Below, one piece after another: positions 25,815 through 34,886 of a stretch of 44,800 bases of DNA (position 1 is the first letter of the stretch; each line of letters opens with the position of its first letter). Under the pieces are notes generated by a model. The model was not told where the DNA came from. It did not search any database and worked only from the letters and a program-made list of their open reading frames with translations. Both the position numbers and the translations under genes were made by a program. Source of the stretch: Actinokineospora enzanensis DSM 44649 (GTDB taxonomy: Bacteria > Actinomycetota > Actinomycetes > Mycobacteriales > Pseudonocardiaceae); assembly GCF_000374445.1 (NCBI RefSeq), contig NZ_KB894446.1:1-44800 (forward strand), read 5' to 3'.

Positions 25815-26498
25815 ATGACCTCCGCGGACCGCGGCCTGGTGCTCCTGGCCGAGGACGACCGCGCCATCGCCGAGCTGGTCACCCTGTACCTGCGCCGCGA
25901 GGGCTTCGGCGTGCACGTCGAGACCGACGGGCAGGCCGCCCTCGCGGCGCTGCGGCGGGTGCGGCCGGTGGCGGTGGTGCTGGACATCGGGCTGCCGCTG
26001 CTGGACGGCACCGAGGTCTGCCGCCGCATGCGCGCCGCCGACGACTGGACGCCGGTGCTGTTCGTGACGGCCCGGGACGACGAGATCGACCGGATCCTGG
26101 GCCTGGAGCTGGGCGCGGACGACTACATCACCAAGCCGTTCAGCCCACGCGAACTGGTTGCCCGCGTCCGCACAGTCCTGCGGCGGGCGAACGGCCCAGG
26201 CCCGAGCGAGGTCCTGCGGGCGGGGGGCATCCGCCTCGATCTGGGCCAGCGTCGGGTCTGGGCCGGACCCGACGAGGTGTCGTTGACCTCGACGGAGTTC
26301 GACCTGCTTGCCTGTCTGATGCGGCGCCCCGGCCAGGTTTTCGACCGGGCGCAGCTGCTGAGCGCAGTGTGGGGCTACGAGGCGGCGGCAGGCACCAGGA
26401 CCGTGGACGTGCACATCGCCCAGCTGCGCGCGAAACTCGGCCCGTCAAGTCCGATTAGGACAGTCCGGGGCGTCGGCTACGCGGCGGACCGGACGTGA
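25815..26498 (+). CDS. OmpR-family response regulator
   Basis: A 227-residue two-component regulator. The receiver domain (about 7-120) holds acidic pocket EDD (13-15), phospho-acceptor Asp57 in VVLDIGLP, and Lys in ITKPF. The winged-helix output domain follows from about 130, with EFDLLACLMRRPGQVFDRAQ and the tail TVRGVGYAAD. TACCGT lies six bases before the ATG, so it can start its own leaderless transcript inside the cluster. The sensor kinase gene overlaps it by four bases (GTGA). Confidence 0.95.
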   Translation: MTSADRGLVLLAEDDRAIAELVTLYLRREGFGVHVETDGQAALAALRRVRPVAVVLDIGLPLLDGTEVCRRMRAADDWTPVLFVTARDDEIDRILGLELGADDYITKPFSPRELVARVRTVLRRANGPGPSEVLRAGGIRLDLGQRRVWAGPDEVSLTSTEFDLLACLMRRPGQVFDRAQLLSAVWGYEAAAGTRTVDVHIAQLRAKLGPSSPIRTVRGVGYAADRT

Positions 26499-27853
26499 AC
26501 CGCCGCCCGTCGCTGGCCGTCCGCGTCACCGCCCTGTGCCTGGCGGTGGCCGGATTGGTCGCGGTGGTCGGCGGTGTCGTTTCGGCCAGGCTGGTGGTCA
26601 CAACGGCCCGCCAGGTCACCCAGCAAACCCTCTCCGACCAGGCCGATGTGTTCGCGGGCCAGTTCGCCGACGCCCGCCTGGGCCTGCGCCGGATGATCGA
26701 GGTCCTGCACGGCCAGGGCGTCGCGGTCGTCGTCGCCCGCCCCAACGGCACGGTCGTCACCGGAGACGCGACGGCGGAGCGAGCGGCCCGGCAGGCAGGC
26801 CTGCTGGACGTCACCGCCCCCGCACACAAGGTGGTCACGGTCGGCGACCGCACGCTGCTGGTGGAACTCCGCCCGGCCGACGAACGCGGCGCGATCGCCC
26901 TGGTCCGCGAGTCGGAGACGGCCAAGGGGATCGGCCGCAAGCTGATCGGCAACATCGTCCTGGCACTCGGCATCGGCCTGCTGATCGCGGCCATCGCGGG
27001 CTGGTTCCTCGCCCGCCTGCTCTCCCGCCCGCTGCGCCGCACCGCCACGGTCGCCTACTCGATGACCCACGGCCGCCGCGACCTACGCGCCCCGGTGACC
27101 GGCCCGCGCGAGGTGGCCGAGGTCGCGACCGCGGTGAACGACCTGTCCGACGCCCTACACCGCAGCGAGTCCCGCCAACGCGACTTCCTGCTGTCGGTCT
27201 CGCACGAGCTGCGCACCCCGCTGACCGCCGTCAAGGGCTTCGCCGAGTCCCTGGCCGACGGCGTCCTCACCGCCGACGCCGTCCCCGCCGCGGGCCGCAC
27301 CATCGAGCAGGAAGCCGACCGCCTCGACCGCCTGGTCACGGATCTACTCGACCTGGCCCGCCTGGGCGCCGACGACTTCCGCCTCGACCTGATCCCCACC
27401 GACGTGGTCGCCCTGACCCACGACTGCGCCCAGGTCTGGTCGAACCGCTGCACAGCCGCAGGCGTCCGCTTCGCACTTGAGGCCCCACCCGGCCCCGTCA
27501 TGACCCTGGCCGACCCCCGACGGTTGCGTCAGGTGGTGGATGGCCTGCTGGAGAACGCTTTGCGGGTGACTCCGACTGGGCGTCCGTTGGTGCTGTCCGC
27601 GTCGGCCCAGGGTGGTGCGGCGGTGTTGCAGGTGCGGGATGGGGGGCCGGGGTTGGCGCCGGAGGAGTACAAGATCGCCTTCGAACGCGGCCTGCTCAAC
27701 GCCCGGTACGCGGGTCAGCGGCCGGTCGGCATCGGCATCGGGCTGGCGCTGGTCCACGGCCTGGTCACCCGCATGAACGGCACCATCACCGCGGGCCCGG
27801 CCCCCGAGGGCGGCGCCGCCTTCACGGTCCGGCTACCCGCGGGACAAGGGTGA
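26495..27853 (+). CDS. Membrane sensor histidine kinase
   Basis: A 452-residue kinase. Two transmembrane helices (about 10-32 and 150-172) enclose an extracytoplasmic domain of about 115 residues with no clear PAS or CHASE signature. HAMP follows, then HisKA with phospho-acceptor His237 in SVSHELRTPLTAVKG, then HATPase with DGLLENALRVTP (N box) and RDGGPGLAPEE (G1 box). It should phosphorylate the response regulator encoded just before. The preceding exported helical protein and lipoprotein are plausible ligands or modulators. The stimulus is unknown. Confidence 0.93.
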   Translation: MNRRPSLAVRVTALCLAVAGLVAVVGGVVSARLVVTTARQVTQQTLSDQADVFAGQFADARLGLRRMIEVLHGQGVAVVVARPNGTVVTGDATAERAARQAGLLDVTAPAHKVVTVGDRTLLVELRPADERGAIALVRESETAKGIGRKLIGNIVLALGIGLLIAAIAGWFLARLLSRPLRRTATVAYSMTHGRRDLRAPVTGPREVAEVATAVNDLSDALHRSESRQRDFLLSVSHELRTPLTAVKGFAESLADGVLTADAVPAAGRTIEQEADRLDRLVTDLLDLARLGADDFRLDLIPTDVVALTHDCAQVWSNRCTAAGVRFALEAPPGPVMTLADPRRLRQVVDGLLENALRVTPTGRPLVLSASAQGGAAVLQVRDGGPGLAPEEYKIAFERGLLNARYAGQRPVGIGIGLALVHGLVTRMNGTITAGPAPEGGAAFTVRLPAGQG

Positions 27854-27962
27854 AAACGCTGCACCTCAGCACGCAGCACGACCAGCCATCCCCGACCGAC
27901 CTCATCGAATTGATCGCTCGCGACCTGTTGCGCAAACGGACGTTGGTCCGTCGGCCTCTGAC

Positions 27963-28694
27963 CTACTGCGTCGCCGTCTTCAGCAGCCCGTACAGGGTGT
28001 GGACCAGCTCAGCATCCCCATCGATGGCGACCACCGAGTCATCCGCCCGCCGCCACAACCACCGCAGCACGTCCCCGGGCTCCCCCCGAACCACCGCGTC
28101 CGACGTCCCGCCTGCCGACACCGTGATCGTCGGCGACAATGTCACGTACCAGGACGAAGGCCCCGCCTCCACCCGCACGACCCGCCCGTCCAAGCCGTCC
28201 AAAGCCCCCGAGAACGCCTGCGGGAAGGCAGTGGAGGCGAAGGACAGGAAGCACGTCAGCACCTCGTCCACCCCGTCCAGTGCCAACTCCACCGGAATCT
28301 CCGCCGACGGCAGCCCGGCCGCCGACTCCGCGTCGATCCGGTGGATCACCGCCTCCTGCGCCATCCGCCGCGCCCAGAAGCCCACCGTCTGGTCGGCCGG
28401 GTACCAGGTCAGCGTGGAGTCGGCGAACGGTCGCGGTTCAAGTTGCCCGATCAGTTCCGCGTAGGCGGCATCGAACGTCTCCACCGGGTCCGCCCCGGTG
28501 AAGTCCGGTGGCCACGGCTGCGGCCACTCCCCGGCCGCCATCGTCCGGGCCTTGTGCAGGTACACCTCGGCCACGTGCAGCAACAGATCAGCACCAGTCC
28601 ACCCAGGGCAGGTCGGCACCTGCTCGTCCAATGCCCCAGCGGCAGCGGCGCGGAGCCTGCCGGACTCGGCGGCGAGGTGTTCGAGGTAAGCGAC
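27963..28694 (-). CDS. Maleylpyruvate isomerase-family, mycothiol-dependent enzyme
   Basis: A 243-residue protein of the DinB-like MDMPI family. The four-helix N-terminal domain starts with YLEHLAAESGRLRAAAAGAL, VPTCPGWTGADLLLHVAEVY carries the conserved His of the metal site, and RRMAQEAVIHRIDAE carries the helix His residues. These enzymes use mycothiol and divalent metal in isomerase or transferase reactions; the exact reaction cannot be told. The ATG at 28694 is preferred; a TTG at 28709 would add five residues. No ribosome site is obvious for either. Confidence 0.85.
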   Translation of the reverse strand, partial: VAYLEHLAAESGRLRAAAAGALDEQVPTCPGWTGADLLLHVAEVYLHKARTMAAGEWPQPWPPDFTGADPVETFDAAYAELIGQLEPRPFADSTLTWYPADQTVGFWARRMAQEAVIHRIDAESAAGLPSAEIPVELALDGVDEVLTCFLSFASTAFPQAFSGALDGLDGRVVRVEAGPSSWYVTLSPTITVSAGGTSDAVVRGEPGDVLRWLWRRADDSVVAIDGDAELVHTLYGLLKTATQ

Positions 28695-28726
28695 CATGGC
28701 CGAACCCAACCACGCGGCACCGACAT

Positions 28727-29278
28727 TCAGCGCGCGGTTATCCAGAAGAACCGTCCCACCCGGTCGTAGTCACCGACCACGGCCGCGCTCCCGGCCCGAA
28801 GCGGCCGGTCGCCCTCCTGGCGGACCTGCACCACCACATGCGTCCCGTCCATGTCGACCTCTGCCTCCCCGAACGACCGGTCCACCCGTCCGGTCCGCAC
28901 CACGCACGGCCGTCCCGTCAGGTCCGGCGACTCGGGGAACAACCTGGACAACAGTCCGATCGACAGCCGCGTCCCGATCGACGCGACCAGCAGCGCCACC
29001 ACCAGGAGCACCACCCCGGGCAGCGCGGGCGACGGGCTGTTGTCCCCGAACAGCACGTCCCCCGCCAGGCACACCGTCCACGCCAGCGCCGTGGCGACCG
29101 ACAGTGCCACGCTCAGCGGGACCCGCCCCAGCCCGAACGCCTCCGGGTCCGCCGCGCCCACGGCGTCCACATCGGACACTCCAAGCGCGACCAACACCCA
29201 GTAGCCAAGTACGACCACGAGCAGAAACGTGAAAACCACTGCGGGAAACCCGAACGTGGCGACCAGCAAACGGTCCAA
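28727..29278 (-). CDS. Membrane protein with C-terminal OB-like domain
   Basis: A 183-residue protein with three transmembrane helices (FPAVVFTFLLVVVLGYWVLV, VPLSVALSVATALAWTVCLA, ALPGVVLLVVALLVASIG), then about 60 residues of strand-rich sequence (GRPCVVRTGRVDRSFGEAEV, HVVVQVRQEGDRPLRAGSAA) that resembles the OB-fold tail of NfeD/YqiJ-like proteins. Such proteins partner flotillins or membrane proteases, but none is adjacent. The start is TTG 29278, chosen for GGAAGGGGG just upstream. Function not known. Confidence 0.7.
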   Translation of the reverse strand: MDRLLVATFGFPAVVFTFLLVVVLGYWVLVALGVSDVDAVGAADPEAFGLGRVPLSVALSVATALAWTVCLAGDVLFGDNSPSPALPGVVLLVVALLVASIGTRLSIGLLSRLFPESPDLTGRPCVVRTGRVDRSFGEAEVDMDGTHVVVQVRQEGDRPLRAGSAAVVGDYDRVGRFFWITAR

Positions 29279-29361
29279 GGAACCCCCTTCCACCAGGGGT
29301 CGCAAGGTACTCCACGGCAGGCCGGGAAAACAGCGGTTCCCCGGATATTCCACTGTGGACG

Positions 29362-29841
29362 TCAGGGTTCCAGGTCGTGCTCCACCGCGGCCAGCAGCGG
29401 GCCGATCCGGAACGGCACCTGCTCGGTCATCGCGACCGCGGTGGTGCTGCGGATGACGCCCCGGCAGGACAGCACCGAGTTGATCACCTCGTGCAGGTGC
29501 CTGGTGTTCCGCGCGACCACCCGGACCAGCAGGTCCCCGTCGCCCGCGATGCCGTGCGCCTCCAGTACGAAGGGCACCGCGGTCAGGTCCTCGACGGCCG
29601 AGGCGAGCCTGCCCTGGGCGACCTGCACGGTGACGAACGCGGTCACCTCCACGCCGATCGCCGCCTGGTCCACCGCCCGCCCGCGCCCGGCGACCACACC
29701 GTGCCGCTCCAGCCTGCCGACCCGGGCGTGCGCGGTGTTGCGCGCGATGCCCAGCCGTTCGGCCAGCTCGGTGATGCCGATCCGTGGGGTGGCGACCAGT
29801 TCGCGCAGGATACGCAGGTCGAGCCGGTTGACTATGCCCAC
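29362..29841 (-). CDS. Lrp/AsnC-family transcriptional regulator
   Basis: A 159-residue regulator with an N-terminal helix-turn-helix (RLDLRILRELVATPRIGITE, then RLGIARNTAHARVGRLERHG) and a RAM ligand domain with strand-rich core (VEVTAFVTVQVAQGRLASAV, HGIAGDGDLLVRVVARNTRH). Members sense amino acids or their derivatives and assemble as octamers. The GTG at 29841 is supported by GGGGGAGG nine bases upstream. It diverges from the 2-oxoacid ferredoxin oxidoreductase gene 138 bases away, so control of that gene in response to an amino acid is likely. Confidence 0.9.
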   Translation of the reverse strand: MGIVNRLDLRILRELVATPRIGITELAERLGIARNTAHARVGRLERHGVVAGRGRAVDQAAIGVEVTAFVTVQVAQGRLASAVEDLTAVPFVLEAHGIAGDGDLLVRVVARNTRHLHEVINSVLSCRGVIRSTTAVAMTEQVPFRIGPLLAAVEHDLEP

Positions 29842-29979
29842 AACGCGCAGCCTCCCCCGGACAGGTACGGTGATTTTGAGCATTCTGCTTAAAGATCTAG
29901 CCGAAGTCTTGCACAGCGCTCACCTGGAGACGTCTCCTTCCTGTCGGCGCGCAGGGCGCACGAGAGGGTGTGAGCCGCG
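29842..29979. promoter_or_regulatory. Divergent promoter region of Lrp regulator and oxidoreductase
   Basis: An AT-richer island at about 29870-29905 stands out in GC-rich surroundings and is the likely site of both promoters and Lrp binding. No exact operator is proposed. Confidence 0.45.
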
Positions 29980-32900
29980 GTGACCGAGCTGTGGAGCGAC
30001 TACCGACCGGCGGACGTGGTTCGCCGGGACAGCGGCCCCGGCGCGCTCACCGGTGTGCAGGCACTCGGCAAACTACTCGTCGACCAGCACCGCGCCGACC
30101 GCGCCCGGGGCTGGCGCACCGCGGGCCTGGTCTCCGGCTACCGCGGCTCCCCGCTGGCCGGGCTGGACATCGTGCTGGCGCGCAACGCCGACCTGCTGGC
30201 CGAGCACGACATCGAGTTCATCCCCGGGGTAAACGAGGAGCTGGGCGCCACCGTCGTCTACGGCTCGCAGCTGGCCCCGCAGCTGCCCGGCGCGCGCTTC
30301 GACGGCGTGTTCGGCCTCTGGTACGGCAAGGCCCCCGGCGTCGACCGGTCGACCGACGCGATCAAGCACGGCACCTGGATGGGCACCACGCCACGCGGCG
30401 GGGTGCTGGTGGTGGCCGGGGACGACCCGGCGAGCAAGTCGTCCTCGCTGCCGTCGAACTCGACCATGGCGCTGGCCGAGGCGTACCTGCCGGTGCTGGC
30501 CCCGGTGGACGTGGCGGACGTGCTGCGGCTTGGCCGGTTCGGCTTCGAGATGTCCAGGTTCAGCGGGTCGTGGACCGGGTTCACCGTGGTCACGGCGGTG
30601 GGCGACGCCTACGAGGTGGTCGACCTCGGCGCGACGCCGGACATCGTGGTGCCGCCGTTCGAGTGGGACGGCAAGCCGTGGCAGTCCACCCGCAACCCGG
30701 GCGTGGACATCCCGCGGGCGCTGGCGATGGAGCGCGAGGTGCTGGAGGGCCGGTTCGCCGCCGCGTCCGCGTTCGCCGCCGCCAACGGCGTCAACCGGAT
30801 CGAGGGCGCGACCGGGGACGCCCGGATCGGCATCATCTCCGCCGGACACACCTACGCCTGCCTGCGCGACGCGCTCGGCCGCCTCGGGCTCACCGACGGC
30901 GAGCTGGCCCGCCGCGGCGTGCGGCTGCTCCGGCTCGGCATGGTCTACCCGATCGAGCCGGGCATCCTCGACCGGTTCGTCGACGGCCTGGCCGAGGTGC
31001 TGGTCGTCGAGGACAAGCGGGCGTTCGTCGAGTCCCAGGTCAAGGAGGCCCTGTTCGACCGGGCCGTGCGCCCCCGGGTCTTCGGCAAGCGCGGCCCGGA
31101 CGGCAGGCCGCTGGTCCCGGTCACCGGCGCGCTGGAGGCCGACCGCCTGGTCACCGCCCTGGCCCCCTACCTGGTCGACCGGCTGGGCGCCGAGCACGTC
31201 AGCGTGCCCCGCCCCGCGAACCGGCCCAGGATCGGGTTGCCGCTGGTCAACCGCACCGCGTTCTTCTGCTCCGGCTGCCCGCACAACCGCTCCACGGTGG
31301 TCCCCGACGGCTCGCTGGCCAGCGCGGGCATCGGCTGCCACGCGATGACCACGTTCATGGACCGCAGTGTCGGCTTCACCCAGATGGGCGGCGAGGGGGT
31401 CAGCTGGGTGGGCGCGGCCCCGTTCAGCGAGACCCCGCACTTCTTCCAGAACCTGGGCGACGGCACGTTCTTCCACTCCGGCAGCCTCGCCGTGCGGCAG
31501 GCGGTCGCGGCGGGCACGAACATCACCTTCAAGCTGCTCTACAACGCGGCCGTGGCGATGACCGGCGGCCAGCACGCGGACGGCTCGGTCGGCCCGGTCG
31601 AGGTCACGCACATGCTGCACGCCGAGGGCGTGGCGCGCACGGTCGTGGTCACCGACGAGCCGGGCAAGTACGGCCGACGCCCGCGCTGGGCCCCGGGCGT
31701 GCGGGTACGGCACCGCGACGACATGGACGCCGTGCAGCGGGAGCTGCGCGACACCGCGGGCGTGACGGTGATCCTCTACGACCAGGAGTGCGCGGCGGAG
31801 AAGCGGCGCAAGCGCAAGCGCGGCCTGGTGCCCGACCCGGCCACCCGGGTGCTGATCAACGAGGCGGTGTGCGAGGGCTGCGGCGACTGCGGCCGCAAGT
31901 CCAACTGCCTGAGCGTGGAGCCGGTCGACACCGAGTTCGGCCGCAAGACGCAGATCGACCAGACGTCCTGCAACAAGGACTATTCGTGCCTGCTCGGTGA
32001 CTGTCCGTCGTTCGTCACCGTGGTGCCTGGTCCGGGCCGGAAGCGGATCGACCGCGCTGAGCTGCCCGCCGACCTGCCGGAGCCCGCGTCCCGCCCGGAG
32101 TCGGCGGCGCTGGTGATGGTCGGCATCGGCGGCACCGGCGTGGTCACCGCGAACCAGGTGCTGGCGACCGCGGCCCTGCTCAGCGGCCTGGACGCGCGGG
32201 CGCTGGACCAGACCGGGCTGAGCCAGAAGGCGGGCGCGGTGGTGTCGCACCTGCGTCTCAGCCCGAACCGGGGCGAACTGCCGGGCCTGGTTCCTGCCGG
32301 TACCGCTACCGCCTACCTGGCCTTCGACGCGCTCGCCGCGACCACCGAGCCGAACCTGTCCCGCTGCTCGGACACACACACCGTGGCAGTGGTGTCCACC
32401 TCCGAGGTGCCGACCGGCCGCATGGTCGTGGACACCGCGGTCACCTACCCGAACGGCGCCGAGCTACTCGACCGCATCCGCGCCCGCACGGCGGATTTAC
32501 GCGCCTTCGACGCCCTGGACCTGGCCGAACGCCTCTTCGACAGCACCGCAGCGGCGAACTTCCTGGTGATCGGCGCCGCCTACCAGCTCGGCCTGCTGCC
32601 GGTCTCGGCCGCCGCGATCGAGCGCGCCATCGAGCTCAACGGCGTCGGCGTGGCCAGCACCGTCCAGGCGTTCCGCGCGGGTCGCCAGGCGATCCTGGAC
32701 CCGGCCTGGCTGGCGGGCGACGCCCCGGAGGTCGTGGCGCCGTCCCCGCTGGCCGACGGCTTCACCGGGGAGCTCCGGCGGCTGTTGGACATCCGCCTGC
32801 CCGAGCTGGTCGCGTACCAGGACGAGGCCTACGCCCACCGCTACCTGGCCGCGGTGCGCCGGGTGCACGCCGCCGAGCAGGAGGCGGGGCTGCCGGGCAC

Positions 32901-33390
32901 GCTGTCGGAGACAGTGGCGCGCAACCTGTTCAAGCTCATGGCGTACAAGGACGAGTACGAGGTGGCGCGGCTGCACCGCGGCATGCAGGCCGAGGCGGAG
33001 GCGAAGTTCGGTCCCGGCACGAAGATCGGCTACCAGCTGCACCCGCCGATGCTGCGGGCCATGGGCATGCGCCGGAAGCTCACTCTCAAGCGCACCGCCC
33101 GCCCCGCGTTCGCCGTCCTCTACGCGATGCGCAGGCTGCGCGGCACGGCCATCGACCCGTTCGGCCACGCCCGGCTGCGCAAGCTGGAACGCGCGCTGGT
33201 GACCGAGTACGAGGCGCTGGTCGAGACCCTGGTGGCCAATCTGGACCGATACGACGTGGCAGTCCACATCGCGGGCCTGCCGGACCTCGTCCGCGGCTAC
33301 GAGGACATCAAGACCGCCGCGATCGAGGACTACCGCGCCAGGCTGGCCGACCTGCTGTCCGAGCTCCAGCGGGAGCGCCAGCCAGTCTGA
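29980..33390 (+). CDS. Fused indolepyruvate-type ferredoxin oxidoreductase
   Basis: A 1136-residue fusion of the subunits of a 2-oxoacid:ferredoxin oxidoreductase. The N-terminal pyrimidine-binding part has SGYRGSPLAGLD (about 48). The thiamine diphosphate part has FFCSGCPHNRST (about 425) and GDGTFFHSG (about 492). A ferredoxin-like stretch holds CEGCGDCGRKSNC (about 631-643) and CNKDYSCLLGDCP. The gamma part begins with GIGGTGVVTANQVL (about 712), and a helical C-terminal domain follows. It decarboxylates aryl or branched-chain 2-oxoacids to acyl-CoA and reduces ferredoxin in amino acid breakdown. The start is GTG with GAGAGGG upstream. The divergent Lrp gene likely controls it. The substrate is not settled by sequence. 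Confidence 0.92.
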   Translation: MTELWSDYRPADVVRRDSGPGALTGVQALGKLLVDQHRADRARGWRTAGLVSGYRGSPLAGLDIVLARNADLLAEHDIEFIPGVNEELGATVVYGSQLAPQLPGARFDGVFGLWYGKAPGVDRSTDAIKHGTWMGTTPRGGVLVVAGDDPASKSSSLPSNSTMALAEAYLPVLAPVDVADVLRLGRFGFEMSRFSGSWTGFTVVTAVGDAYEVVDLGATPDIVVPPFEWDGKPWQSTRNPGVDIPRALAMEREVLEGRFAAASAFAAANGVNRIEGATGDARIGIISAGHTYACLRDALGRLGLTDGELARRGVRLLRLGMVYPIEPGILDRFVDGLAEVLVVEDKRAFVESQVKEALFDRAVRPRVFGKRGPDGRPLVPVTGALEADRLVTALAPYLVDRLGAEHVSVPRPANRPRIGLPLVNRTAFFCSGCPHNRSTVVPDGSLASAGIGCHAMTTFMDRSVGFTQMGGEGVSWVGAAPFSETPHFFQNLGDGTFFHSGSLAVRQAVAAGTNITFKLLYNAAVAMTGGQHADGSVGPVEVTHMLHAEGVARTVVVTDEPGKYGRRPRWAPGVRVRHRDDMDAVQRELRDTAGVTVILYDQECAAEKRRKRKRGLVPDPATRVLINEAVCEGCGDCGRKSNCLSVEPVDTEFGRKTQIDQTSCNKDYSCLLGDCPSFVTVVPGPGRKRIDRAELPADLPEPASRPESAALVMVGIGGTGVVTANQVLATAALLSGLDARALDQTGLSQKAGAVVSHLRLSPNRGELPGLVPAGTATAYLAFDALAATTEPNLSRCSDTHTVAVVSTSEVPTGRMVVDTAVTYPNGAELLDRIRARTADLRAFDALDLAERLFDSTAAANFLVIGAAYQLGLLPVSAAAIERAIELNGVGVASTVQAFRAGRQAILDPAWLAGDAPEVVAPSPLADGFTGELRRLLDIRLPELVAYQDEAYAHRYLAAVRRVHAAEQEAGLPGTLSETVARNLFKLMAYKDEYEVARLHRGMQAEAEAKFGPGTKIGYQLHPPMLRAMGMRRKLTLKRTARPAFAVLYAMRRLRGTAIDPFGHARLRKLERALVTEYEALVETLVANLDRYDVAVHIAGLPDLVRGYEDIKTAAIEDYRARLADLLSELQRERQPV

Positions 33391-34831
33391 TCTGGATCCA
33401 CCGCGCGAGCACGTCCCGCGCGTCGCACAGGTACCGCAGGTCGGCGGGATCCCAGTAGCGGAACGGGTTCCCGCCGTCCAGCCACTCCATGGCCGTGCCC
33501 GCCACGACCGAGGACAACCGCAACGCGACGGAGGTCTGGACCGGCTCGTGCCACTTCATCGTGCGGTGCGCGGCCAACAGCAGGCTCCGCTGGTACTCGT
33601 CCACCCACCGCTGCCCCGCGCGCGGCGGGTGGCAGCCGAGCCCGGCCGCGCGGATCGTGAGCAGCGTTCGGAAAGCCACTCCCAGCTCCGTCAACGGTTC
33701 GCACCGCGCGCGTACCGAGTCCACGTCGAGCCCCAGATCCAGCCCGATAGACGCCACTGCCAACGCGCGCTGCAACCGCAGCACGGCAACCGGGTCCTGG
33801 TCGTACAACACATCCCGGACGAACCCGATCTCCAGCCAGCAGAAGTCCGACTGCTGCGCCGCGTCCTCCGTTGTCCGCGCGTAGTCGATCAGGTGCGGCA
33901 TAGTCCCGGCGAGGACGATGTTCCTGGGGTTGAGGTCTCCATGCGCCATACTGCGCACCCGTCCTGGTAGTTCCTCCAGCAGGATCCGGGACAGACCGTC
34001 GAACGGGTCCGCGTGTTCCGGCAACGGGTCTGGCCCGTAAGCCTTCCGCACGCGGTCACGCGTATCAGCCCCACGCACACCGATGACACGCCCGGTCATC
34101 CGGCCAAAGTCGGTCACCCGCCCGCCAACGAGCTCGACCCGGAAATCCCGCCCGACCAACACCCCTGGCCGCGTCGACACGTGCAACGGCCCGAACGTGA
34201 CCATCGCGCCCGAGTCGAAGTCACCCGCACCCCCACACGAGCGCCGCACCACCTCCTCGTCCGATACGAGCACCCCCTCTCCCGGTCCCGCGCACACAGT
34301 CAGGCTCGGCCCCAGTCCCGAGTTGGCCTCCCGCAACGACGATGGCTGTTCCACCACCCGCGCACGCCGGTGGAACACCTCGATCGCGCCCTGCAACACC
34401 TCTGCAACAGCACCGCACACCGCATCGGCCGAACCAGTGCGCATTGCCTCCGCGAAGACCTCCTGCACCACGCGCACCTCGCCGCCCACTCCGGAGAAAT
34501 GGCCGACATCGGCGTAAACCACCGCCGCCGACTCCTCCTCCCAGCCGGTGGTGGCCACGATCGGGACACAGCAAGCGTTCGCCTGCGGGGCGACCACGCG
34601 CCTATAGGCCTCCCACTCGCGCCGCAGCACCCGAGAAGAGTCGACTTTCACCACCCGGTCGACCTGCCCCACCCGCGCCTGCACGACGAGCGCGCCGCTG
34701 TGCCCGCCGGTGAGCACACGCACGAACTCGATTCGCGTAACCGGTTCCGGCCACCGCACTTGCCGCACCACGGCGGCCAGCCGGTCCGGGTCCGGGATGG
34801 CCAATCGGCCCAGGTTCACCTCAGGCACCAT
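33308..34831 (-). CDS. APH/kinase-fold protein of the cyclase locus
   Basis: A 507-residue protein with a complete aminoglycoside-phosphotransferase-like kinase core: Gly loop VLTGGHSGALVV, Lys in RVVKVDSS, Glu in RREWEAYRR, catalytic HGDLNPRNIVL (about 295) and metal Asp in HLIDYART. The C-terminal half (SDFCWLEIGFVRDVLYDQDP onward) is helical and not assigned. It is longer than the usual about 300-residue APH enzymes. It could phosphorylate a nucleotide, metabolite or protein. It diverges from the NUDIX gene by 55 bases. The ATG at 34831 has GGGGGA upstream; the frame is open far upstream but only as a shadow of the NUDIX gene. The 3' 83 bases overlap the oxidoreductase gene in antisense. 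Confidence 0.8.
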   Translation of the reverse strand: MVPEVNLGRLAIPDPDRLAAVVRQVRWPEPVTRIEFVRVLTGGHSGALVVQARVGQVDRVVKVDSSRVLRREWEAYRRVVAPQANACCVPIVATTGWEEESAAVVYADVGHFSGVGGEVRVVQEVFAEAMRTGSADAVCGAVAEVLQGAIEVFHRRARVVEQPSSLREANSGLGPSLTVCAGPGEGVLVSDEEVVRRSCGGAGDFDSGAMVTFGPLHVSTRPGVLVGRDFRVELVGGRVTDFGRMTGRVIGVRGADTRDRVRKAYGPDPLPEHADPFDGLSRILLEELPGRVRSMAHGDLNPRNIVLAGTMPHLIDYARTTEDAAQQSDFCWLEIGFVRDVLYDQDPVAVLRLQRALAVASIGLDLGLDVDSVRARCEPLTELGVAFRTLLTIRAAGLGCHPPRAGQRWVDEYQRSLLLAAHRTMKWHEPVQTSVALRLSSVVAGTAMEWLDGGNPFRYWDPADLRYLCDARDVLARWIQIRLAGAPAGARTAGRPAWRGSPRSRRS

Positions 34832-34886
34832 GGCGATCCCCCGGATCGGGTGGCTCGCCGGACCCGGCTGTGCCACGCTGTTCGCC
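34832..34886. promoter_or_regulatory. Compact divergent control region of the cyclase locus
   Basis: Only 55 bases separate the start codons of the kinase-like gene and the NUDIX gene. CACGCT at 34874-34879 lies seven bases before the NUDIX GTG, a fair leaderless -10. The ribosome site of the kinase-like gene takes up the left edge. Any regulator bound here would affect both genes. Confidence 0.5.

Noticed and set aside
30073..32379. A 768-codon minus-strand frame opposite the ferredoxin oxidoreductase
   Set aside because: Antisense shadow; the plus frame has all catalytic motifs.
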